The notes under the pieces were generated by a model. It saw only the letters and a list, made by a program, of their open reading frames with translations, ran no database searches and was not told the DNA's origin. Made by a program: the position numbers and the translations under genes. A stretch of DNA of 19,223 nucleotides from Candidatus Roizmanbacteria bacterium CG_4_9_14_0_2_um_filter_39_13. Lineage in GTDB: Bacteria > Patescibacteriota > Microgenomatia > UBA1406 > GWC2-37-13. Positions 13,886 to 19,223 of this stretch are shown here, in pieces. The stretch covers positions 1-19,223 of the forward strand of contig PFSC01000195.1 of assembly GCA_002788865.1 (NCBI GenBank), written 5' to 3'. Numbering within the stretch: position 1 is the stretch's first letter; each line of letters starts with the position of its first letter.

Positions 13886-15121
13886 CTAAAAGTGCTCAAT
13901 GCGTTTTTTAAGATCTCGGACTTGCACGGGTATTTTTTGGTAATTTTTTTGACGAACCAATTCTAATAAGACAGCTTCAGGTTTTTTACCACGCCCAATG
14001 GTATGTGCGCTCATTTTAAATTCTTGTGCAATTTCACGAGCTTGTTCTTTTGATATGTCAATAAAATGAAATTCCCGTAAAAAATAATATATTAAATTCC
14101 AACCACTCAAAGGTCCCAAAAGTAGCTGATTTTTTGTCACACCAAAATCTGCAAGATCTACTGCTTCATACATGCATTTATTATGAATCATTGCATTCTG
14201 GTGCACTCCAGCCGTATGAGTTCTATTTGTGATGGAAATTGGCTCGTTGTATGGAACGTGATATTTGAGAATAGATGCCATCAATACATTTAAGGGATAT
14301 GATAATTCAATTTTATATTTCGAACACAGTGCCCTGTCTTCTTGAAAAAGATTAAACAACAGACCGGTAAATGAGGTTATTCCCGACCGTTCGGCCATTC
14401 CCCAAATTGAGGTATCTATATATGATGCACCAGCTAGAACAGCCGTCGTCGCATTCACCAAGGAATATCCACGATCATTGTGAAAGTGACACTCCAAGTC
14501 AACCGTAGGATATCGCTTTTTTAAAGCCGTTACTCTATCATAAACCATAGTCGGAGTTGCTATTCCTACAGTATCGGGCATGCCAAAGGTATTAACGTAT
14601 TCCCAAATAGAGTCATACAATTCATAAATATGCGTGAGGTCTGTTCGAAATGCATCTTCAACACTAAACCTGATGTACAAGTCGGGGTTATTTTTACGCG
14701 CTTCTTTGATAACAGGTATCACTCTATCTTTTATTTCTGAAAAATTCATTCCATGACTATACTTTTGTGCGTGTTCCGTAATGCCAATGTACAAGTTGAT
14801 GCCATCAAATCCTGCATCAAGCGCCTGTTCTATATCTGCAGGATGACATCTACAATGGGCAAGTAACATAACATCATCTGTCTTGGATCGAATATATGAT
14901 TGTATCGAAGCAAAATCATCTCGCTCAATATCGCTTACTACTGGTGCAAAAAATTCAAACATACGAACGCCAGATTCTAAAAGTCCCTTCACCAACGTCA
15001 GTTTATCATCCAAAGAAAATCGATATGTATATGTATCAAAAAGGAGAGGGGATTGTTGTCCATCTCGAAGAGTGGTGTCAATAATACCCTTAAAATTATT
15101 GGTAAGTTTGATTTTTGACAT
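13886..15121 (-). CDS. Homocitrate synthase-like enzyme (DRE-TIM metallolyase family)
   Basis: 411 residues. The TIM barrel begins with DTTLRDGQQ (15-23), where R19 and D20 are the DRE residues; the following Glu, usual in homocitrate and isopropylmalate synthases, is Gln here. FSVEDAFRTDL (152-162) resembles the homocitrate synthase SxEDxFRSDL motif, CHFHND (211-216) gives the two metal histidines, and DTSIWGMAERSG (236-247) stands for the usual GIGERxG. THTAGVHQNAM and LGPLSGWN follow in the C-terminal part. It lacks the LeuA regulatory domain. It would join acetyl-CoA and 2-oxoglutarate to begin aminoadipate synthesis. It is placed 7-8 bp from its neighbours, in mid-operon. Homoaconitase and homoisocitrate dehydrogenase are not in the window, so the exact reaction is inferred. 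Confidence 0.78.
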   Translation of the reverse strand: MSKIKLTNNFKGIIDTTLRDGQQSPLLFDTYTYRFSLDDKLTLVKGLLESGVRMFEFFAPVVSDIERDDFASIQSYIRSKTDDVMLLAHCRCHPADIEQALDAGFDGINLYIGITEHAQKYSHGMNFSEIKDRVIPVIKEARKNNPDLYIRFSVEDAFRTDLTHIYELYDSIWEYVNTFGMPDTVGIATPTMVYDRVTALKKRYPTVDLECHFHNDRGYSLVNATTAVLAGASYIDTSIWGMAERSGITSFTGLLFNLFQEDRALCSKYKIELSYPLNVLMASILKYHVPYNEPISITNRTHTAGVHQNAMIHNKCMYEAVDLADFGVTKNQLLLGPLSGWNLIYYFLREFHFIDISKEQAREIAQEFKMSAHTIGRGKKPEAVLLELVRQKNYQKIPVQVRDLKKRIEHF

Positions 15122-15128
15122 AAAAGTA

Positions 15129-16202
15129 TTAGATCGGGTGTAATCCGATAAATTCCAATCCGGTCGTTTCTGTAAAACCGCACATGATATTCATTGCTTG
15201 CACAGCTTGTCCTGCAGTACCTTTTACTAGGTTGTCAATTGCGCCAATAACCACTAAACGATTTGATCGGGTATCCATCTCAAAACCGATATCGCAGTAA
15301 TTCGTTCCTTGAAGCAACTTAGGTTCTGGGTACCGATATATTCCAGTGCGCTCTTTGACTATACGAATAAATGGCTCTGCACCATATTCTGTTCGATACG
15401 CTTTCCACACATCTTTTTCTGTCAAACCCTCACGAGGAGTTGTGTGAATGGTAACAAGAATACCGCGCACCATATCTATAGCAGTAGCGGAAATGGCTAT
15501 ATCTAATGGTTTGTCATCCTGAGGTTTATCCGAAGGATCCAGTAGTAAATGAGACGATAATTCTTGCAAAATCTCGGCCGTATGTCTATGTCCCGTGGGC
15601 ATGTATGATCGAACAACCCCAGAGCGTTCAGGATGATGGGAAGAAAGAGTAGGAGAGAGTCCTGCTTGAGAACTCCCCATCTTGGCATCGATAATGATGT
15701 TATTTTGTATAAGACCGTGCTTGACAAGCGGATACAGTGATAAGATACTTACCGTTGCTTCGCACCCACCACAGGCTATGTATGATGCTTTTTGAATTGC
15801 GCTCCGATGAAGCTCAGCTATACCGTACACGAATTCAGACATCATGGATGGCAGCGCATGTTTGGTGTGATACCAATCTTCAAATTGAGCAGGATCTCGA
15901 AGCCGAAAATCTGCCCCCAGATCAATGATCTTTTGTGCCTTTTTCTTTAGCTCAGGCATAAGAGTCATTGATACTTTATTGGGCAAAGCTACAAAGAGTA
16001 CATCGCATTCGGTAAGCTCATCTGGGTGAATAAACTTCAGCTCAGAAACCTGCCGAAGATTCGGATGAGCAGCGTGGATAAATCGTCCTGCATATGCCCG
16101 CGAGGTGACTTCTTTGATGGTTACTTGTGGGTGACCAAGTAAGATGCGCAGAAGTTCACCACCTGCATACCCTGATCCGCCATATATAGATATCTGTAAC
16201 AT
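15129..16202 (-). CDS. lysY: LysW-aminoadipyl-phosphate reductase (LysY, ArgC-like)
   Basis: 357 residues. MLQISIYGGSGYAGGELLR (1-19) is the NADP-binding Rossmann start, LGADFRLRD follows, and ACGGCEATVSILSLYPL holds the catalytic cysteine. PTGHRHTAE carries the catalytic histidine. It reduces the acyl phosphate on LysW to the semialdehyde. A 31-bp palindromic element lies in frame after QELSSH (LLDPSDKPQDDKP, about residues 221-231), between the GHRH helix and the MVRGILVT strand, so it adds a surface loop rather than breaking the protein. It starts 17 bp after lysX, with no Shine-Dalgarno sequence visible. Confidence 0.92.
   Translation of the reverse strand: MLQISIYGGSGYAGGELLRILLGHPQVTIKEVTSRAYAGRFIHAAHPNLRQVSELKFIHPDELTECDVLFVALPNKVSMTLMPELKKKAQKIIDLGADFRLRDPAQFEDWYHTKHALPSMMSEFVYGIAELHRSAIQKASYIACGGCEATVSILSLYPLVKHGLIQNNIIIDAKMGSSQAGLSPTLSSHHPERSGVVRSYMPTGHRHTAEILQELSSHLLLDPSDKPQDDKPLDIAISATAIDMVRGILVTIHTTPREGLTEKDVWKAYRTEYGAEPFIRIVKERTGIYRYPEPKLLQGTNYCDIGFEMDTRSNRLVVIGAIDNLVKGTAGQAVQAMNIMCGFTETTGLEFIGLHPI
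15512..15542. repeat. Dispersed CTGGATCC...GATGACA element inside lysY
   Basis: On the minus strand it begins CTGGATCCTTCGG and ends CAGGATGACA, with an ATCCT/AGGAT stem. It is read in frame as LLDPSDKPQDDK. It matches the edges of the other copies in the window. Confidence 0.8.
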
Positions 16203-16213
16203 GAATAATGCAA

Positions 16214-16241
16214 TAATTCCTAATTCCTAATTCCTAATTCT
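16214..16241. repeat. Heptamer tandem array (TAATTCC-type, four units) over the lysX stop codon
   Basis: Three perfect TAATTCC units and one TAATTCT encode the last residues of LysX (ELGIRN), its stop codon and the start of the spacer before lysY. Gain or loss of one unit would change the LysX end and the spacing to lysY. Confidence 0.85.
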
Positions 16242-17071
16242 TTTATACAATAATCTACTATTGCTCCAGAAATACTTACCCCCGTAGGCTTTTCGGAATT
16301 TTTGAATTCCATAGTGTGGTTTACTTCTATTATTTTGAGTCCGTCGTCTGTTTCAACCACATCCATAGCAAGTATACCGCCACCAATTGCATCTGATGCT
16401 TTTTTACAAAGCTTAGATAATTCTGGCGTAACGGGACAATTACTCGACTTTCCTCCTCGGGCTGTGTTGGTAATCCAATGAGCTGAATCTCTGTAAATTG
16501 CCGCAATCGTTTCGCCATTTATTACAAATGCTCGAATATCGCGGCCTTTTTTTGCAATATATTCTTGAAGATACAATGCTTTGTGATCTGGTGAACCAAG
16601 AATCTGCTTGTGATCAATAAGTGCTTCCAGTGCGTCACGATCATTGATTTTAGCCAAGAGTCGTCCCCATGATCCGGTAGGTGGCTTCAGAACCACCGGA
16701 TACCCACCAAGTTGTGTTATCAACTCTTCTGCTTGTTCCAAGGAAAAAACCATACCAAAATCAAGCGTTGCAACGCCACGTTCTTTGAGTACTAATGAGG
16801 TAAGGAATTTATCCTGGCAGATCCGCCCTACTGCAGAGCTATTTACCACAGGAATACCGATACTCTCCATGAAATCAACTGCGTACATTCCCTTCACAGT
16901 AGAAACAGATCTTTCTAATGCTACGTCAATTCTATGGTTCCAACAATCTCTTGAAAAAATCTGCTCACGTATATCAATCAAAATCAAATCCACGCTACGA
17001 CTTCGTGCCGCCGCAATGATCAGCTTTTCATCTCCGCGAATTGTAGAATGTAATAATCCAATAGTTATCAT
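16220..17071 (-). CDS. lysX: LysW-aminoadipate ligase (LysX, ATP-grasp)
   Basis: 283 residues from the ATG at 17071, 1 bp after the lysW stop; a longer frame reaching into lysW is a false extension, and GGGGGGAATAAT before this ATG gives a ribosome-binding site. ATP-grasp landmarks: CQDKFLTSLVLKERGV (85-100), YPVVLKPPTGSWGRLLAKI (124-142), LQEYI (168-172), then HWITNTARGGKSSNCP (198-213) and VNHTMEFKNS (250-259). The last two match the Thermus LysX sequence as I remember it, which favours alpha-aminoadipate over glutamate. It joins the amino group of that acid to the gamma-carboxyl of the C-terminal Glu of LysW, using ATP. The C-terminus is encoded by a heptamer array. Confidence 0.93.
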   Translation of the reverse strand: MITIGLLHSTIRGDEKLIIAAARSRSVDLILIDIREQIFSRDCWNHRIDVALERSVSTVKGMYAVDFMESIGIPVVNSSAVGRICQDKFLTSLVLKERGVATLDFGMVFSLEQAEELITQLGGYPVVLKPPTGSWGRLLAKINDRDALEALIDHKQILGSPDHKALYLQEYIAKKGRDIRAFVINGETIAAIYRDSAHWITNTARGGKSSNCPVTPELSKLCKKASDAIGGGILAMDVVETDDGLKIIEVNHTMEFKNSEKPTGVSISGAIVDYCIKELGIRN

Positions 17072-17072
17072 A

Positions 17073-17255
17073 TTATTCCCCCCAATCCTCTTCAACAGCA
17101 GGTGCCTCAGAAACCTGAACACCTTCAGCTGATATGCTATCAACTACTAACTGCGTACTACAATCTGCGCAAGTGAGTACTTCAGACTCTACCGTACCTT
17201 CTGGAATTTCCACCGATGCTTCACATACAGGACACGTTGTATTTTGTATTGCCAT
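17073..17255 (-). CDS. lysW: Amino-group carrier protein LysW
   Basis: 60 residues. A zinc knuckle is made by C8-x2-C11 and C29-x2-C32, followed by an acidic tail that ends in the diagnostic EDWGE (56-60). The gamma-carboxyl of E60 carries the substrate amino group as an amide, protecting it and giving the later enzymes a charged handle. It is the first gene of the operon, which matches its role as the scaffold used by all the others. The -10-like TATAAA (17272-17267, minus strand) would give a leader of about 5 nt; no Shine-Dalgarno sequence is seen. The 104-bp space upstream is shared with the divergent ACT-domain gene. Confidence 0.97.
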   Translation of the reverse strand: MAIQNTTCPVCEASVEIPEGTVESEVLTCADCSTQLVVDSISAEGVQVSEAPAVEEDWGE

Positions 17256-17347
17256 AAGAAAGAATATTTATAATAACCTGAAGTGTAGTGCGGCTTGGTA
17301 TACCTGTCAAAAAAACCTATAGAACTTTAAAAAACACTAATAAATGT

Positions 17348-17359
17348 TATAATTCTAAC
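17348..17359 (+). promoter_or_regulatory. Leaderless-type -10 box of the ACT-domain gene
   Basis: TATAAT (17348-17353) lies 6 bp before the ATG at 17360. The -35 region is weak (TTTAAA at 17326-17331). It decides the start over an in-frame upstream ATG at 17288, which would lie in front of the promoter. Any regulator binding in 17256-17347 could act on both this gene and lysW. Confidence 0.6.
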
Positions 17360-18013
17360 ATGATAACTGTACCACAGGTCGTACGACAGGTTATTCAACG
17401 ATCTCCTTTCTTAGGTGAAGCATTGCATAAAAATATTATTAACTACACTGGTCTTGCAAGAGATATGCATGAAGAAGTGGAAAGAGAGACCATGAAAGAG
17501 GTAGAAATAGGCTCGATTGTGATGGCGCTCAAAAGACTGAAGTCTGGATTGGCAAATAAATCGCAACTGAGTAAAGTATTGGATAACACTCCAGATTTAA
17601 TTGTTCGCTCAAACCTTATAGAACTTACCCTTAAAAATTCTGACACGTTACTCCAGAATCAGATTAAGATAATCAAATTACTTAAAAAAGACCGTCAAAA
17701 CTTCACTACCATCACACAGGGTGTTTTTGAAACAACCATCATAAGTAACCGAGATAATAAGTCAATCATCAAAGAACTCTTCAATGACGAAAAAATGGTA
17801 TCTGAACTAGATAATCTTTCTTCTATTACCGTTCATTTCAATGACGATATTGTCCATATTCCTGGTGTGTATTATATGATCCTCAAGATTTTGGCATGGG
17901 ATGGTATGGAGATTGCGGAAGTAGTATCTACCAATTCTGAATTTACAATCATTCTGAAAGAAGCATATGTCGACCGAGCATTTAGTTTGATAAAGAAGTT
18001 GTTTTCTGCGTAA
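17360..18013 (+). CDS. ACT-domain protein, probable amino-acid-responsive regulator
   Basis: 217 residues from the ATG at 17360. The N-terminal part (about 1-65; VVRQVIQRSPFLGEALHKNI, NYTGLARDMHEEVER, IGSIVMALKRL) looks like a small helical, HTH-like domain. The C-terminal part (about 165-215; VHIPGVYYMILKILAWDGMEIAEVV, SEFTIILKEAYVDRAFSLI) is an ACT domain of the aspartokinase type, which binds amino acids such as lysine. The two-part layout recalls the archaeal predicted amino-acid-metabolism regulators with an ACT domain (COG2150, from memory). The gene is divergent from lysW with a shared 104-bp upstream region, a common layout for a regulator and its target. A lysine-sensing role is inferred. 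It ends 1 bp from the convergent galE. Confidence 0.72.
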   Translation: MITVPQVVRQVIQRSPFLGEALHKNIINYTGLARDMHEEVERETMKEVEIGSIVMALKRLKSGLANKSQLSKVLDNTPDLIVRSNLIELTLKNSDTLLQNQIKIIKLLKKDRQNFTTITQGVFETTIISNRDNKSIIKELFNDEKMVSELDNLSSITVHFNDDIVHIPGVYYMILKILAWDGMEIAEVVSTNSEFTIILKEAYVDRAFSLIKKLFSA

Positions 18014-18014
18014 T

Positions 18015-19013
18015 TTACTCCCACCCCTGCGGGTGTTTCGTGTACCAATCCACGAGTGATTGGACACTATCTTGAAGGGTATGTGTAGGTTTCCAGCCAA
18101 GAACTTTTTGAGCTTTTTCAATTGAAGCAATAAGTTTTTCCGGTTCACCTTTGCGTACTTCACCGAGTTTGACACCGATTTTTTTACCGGTAATAGCTTC
18201 TACCTCTTGCACAATTTCCATAACCGAATTTCCGGTGCCAGTTCCCAAATTAATGATCTGACTTTCTTTGCCAGATAATAAATGTTCTACTGCCAAAATA
18301 TGCGCTTCGTTAAGGTCGACTATATTGACATAATCGCGTATGGGTGTACCGTCTGCGGTATCAAACTTCCCACACGTGAGGTTGAATGGCTCAATGCCAA
18401 GAGCGCCGCGCACCGCATTTTGCATGAGATGAGGGGATGGATGTTTGCTATCGCCGATTGTACCGTCATCGGTAGCGCCACAAACATTGAAGTAGCGCAA
18501 GATAACATAGTTAAGTCCACTGAGTTTGCCATACCACCGAATGATGTTTTCTGACATTAGTTTCGATTCGCCATACGGATTGGCTGGTTTGGTGGGATGA
18601 TTTTCGTCAATAGGCACATATCCAGCCTCGCCGTATACCGCACAGGTGGAGGAGAAGACTATGTTTTTCACATTGTGATCGAGCATGGTGTGCAAAAGCC
18701 GTTGCGTGGCACAAGTATTGTTGGAGAAATAATGCTCAGGCTTTTGCATCGATTCATTTACACTGCACGCTGCGGCATAGTGGAGAACAATATCAATTGA
18801 ATTTTCTTTGAATATGTTGGAGAAAAATCCTCGCAAATCTACCTCGTATATTTTGAGAGTGTCAGGATATTTCTCTTTGAGAAGGTCAAGTGGTGCCCGA
18901 TAACCTGTTGAGAAATTATCTACCGCAATAACCATGTATCCTTTCGCCAAAAGAAGAGAGATAGCAACCGAGCCGATGTATCCGCCCGCACCTGTGATAA
19001 GAATTTTATTCAT
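18015..19013 (-). CDS. galE: UDP-glucose 4-epimerase
   Basis: 332 residues, extended SDR family. GAGGYIG (8-14) binds NAD, DNFSTG follows, SSTCAVYGE gives the catalytic Ser/Thr region, and YGESK holds the Tyr-Lys pair. FNVCGA, IRDYVNIVDL and the C-terminal GWKPTHTLQDSVQSLVDWY are typical of GalE. It interconverts UDP-glucose and UDP-galactose (or the N-acetyl forms), supplying sugars for surface glycans such as those handled by the flippase and GT-C enzyme. The ATG is 5 bp after a TATAAT, so its mRNA is probably leaderless. Confidence 0.93.
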   Translation of the reverse strand: MNKILITGAGGYIGSVAISLLLAKGYMVIAVDNFSTGYRAPLDLLKEKYPDTLKIYEVDLRGFFSNIFKENSIDIVLHYAAACSVNESMQKPEHYFSNNTCATQRLLHTMLDHNVKNIVFSSTCAVYGEAGYVPIDENHPTKPANPYGESKLMSENIIRWYGKLSGLNYVILRYFNVCGATDDGTIGDSKHPSPHLMQNAVRGALGIEPFNLTCGKFDTADGTPIRDYVNIVDLNEAHILAVEHLLSGKESQIINLGTGTGNSVMEIVQEVEAITGKKIGVKLGEVRKGEPEKLIASIEKAQKVLGWKPTHTLQDSVQSLVDWYTKHPQGWE

Positions 19014-19024
19014 ATGTGATTATA
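19014..19024 (-). promoter_or_regulatory. Leaderless-type -10 box of galE
   Basis: TATAAT on the minus strand (19024-19019) lies 5 bp before the galE ATG. No convincing -35 is seen 16-18 bp upstream. Confidence 0.55.
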
Positions 19025-19077
19025 CACTTTCATTTCCAGTTCTTCCACCTACGGTTAATACCATCTTGGGTCTAATT

Positions 19078-19098
19078 CCCCGATGCTCTGCGTCGGGG
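19078..19098. repeat. GC-rich hairpin upstream of galE
   Basis: CCCCGA (19078-19083) and TCGGGG (19093-19098) flank a 9-bp loop. It resembles the inner hairpin of the element at 9880-9929 (CCCGATG/CATCGGG), so it may be a remnant of the same family. Confidence 0.5.
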
Positions 19099-19166
19099 AG
19101 TATCATTGCCGTAAGAGTTCAGGGTCTTTGACAAAACCATATCACAATACATCAATTATTATTTTG

Positions 19167-19210
19167 TGTCATCCCCGACCCGATCCCCGTTTTCACGGGG
19201 ACGGATCCAG
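19167..19210. repeat. Dispersed TGTCATCC...GGATCCAG element upstream of galE
   Basis: The outer ends match the other copies. The centre holds CCCCGT-TTTC-ACGGGG, a strong hairpin. It lies in the non-coding end of the window; I see no gene in 19025-19223. Confidence 0.75.
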
Positions 19211-19223
19211 ATTGTTGAAATAG

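Noticed and set aside
16644..17132. A 162-residue open frame on the plus strand opposite lysX
   Set aside because: It is antisense to a clear LysX and LysW, with no recognisable domain.

Overview
The window looks like a piece of a small, AT-leaning bacterial genome of the Candidate Phyla Radiation (Patescibacteria) type. This is inference: gene content fits (AbiEii-type toxin with a DUF6922 partner, zeta-like kinase, GT-C transferase, flippase, type II thymidine kinase, tightly packed genes, many leaderless-looking starts), but there is no marker gene here to prove it. The standard genetic code fits, with TGA used as stop.

Layout. (1) 1-757: C-terminal part of a hexokinase-like sugar kinase, cut by the window edge. 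(2) 794-1671: putative toxin-antitoxin pair. (3) 1781-5198: a sugar cassette of PIG-L/LmbE-type deacetylase, GT81-like (GpgS-like) glycosyltransferase and GH63-like glycoside hydrolase. (4) 5311-6248: small Cys-containing protein translationally coupled to NagB. (5) 6325-9105: flippase and GT-C glycosyltransferase, convergent. (6) 9223-9795: thymidine kinase, followed by an island of nested palindromic repeats. (7) 10065-11127 (minus): DUF2188 protein, zeta-like P-loop kinase, tRNA-Gly(UCC), and a broken tRNA copy carrying a precise 44-bp insertion. (8) 11148-17255 (minus): one compact operon in the order lysW-lysX-lysY-homocitrate-synthase-like-lysZ-lysJ-class II glutamine amidotransferase-like. 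(9) 17360-18013 (plus): ACT-domain protein, divergent from the operon. (10) 18015-19013 (minus): galE.

The centre of interest is the amino-group-carrier operon. LysW (C-terminal EDWGE) carries the substrate on its last glutamate. LysX attaches alpha-aminoadipate (its motifs look like the lysine-type enzyme), LysZ phosphorylates, LysY reduces and LysJ transaminates. The usual releasing hydrolase LysK is not in the window. In its place, 4 bp behind lysJ, is an Ntn-type class II amidotransferase domain of the EgtC/YafJ kind, standing alone. Because the product is held on LysW by a gamma-glutamyl amide, and this fold cleaves gamma-glutamyl amides (EgtC does so in ergothioneine synthesis), I propose that it is the missing release enzyme. 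The divergent ACT protein is a good candidate for the amino-acid-sensing regulator.

Other signals that gene calls do not explain: TATAAT-like boxes placed 5 or 6 bp before the start codon of five genes (leaderless mRNAs); palindromes sitting exactly in two promoters; a dispersed CTGGATYC...GATGACA element at six copies in five places, two of them in frame inside genes; and three tandem arrays that all have a 7-bp unit, one inside a glycosyltransferase gene, one just upstream of the flippase promoter, and one over the lysX stop codon. I saw no CRISPR array, insertion sequence, rRNA, origin or convincing intrinsic terminator.
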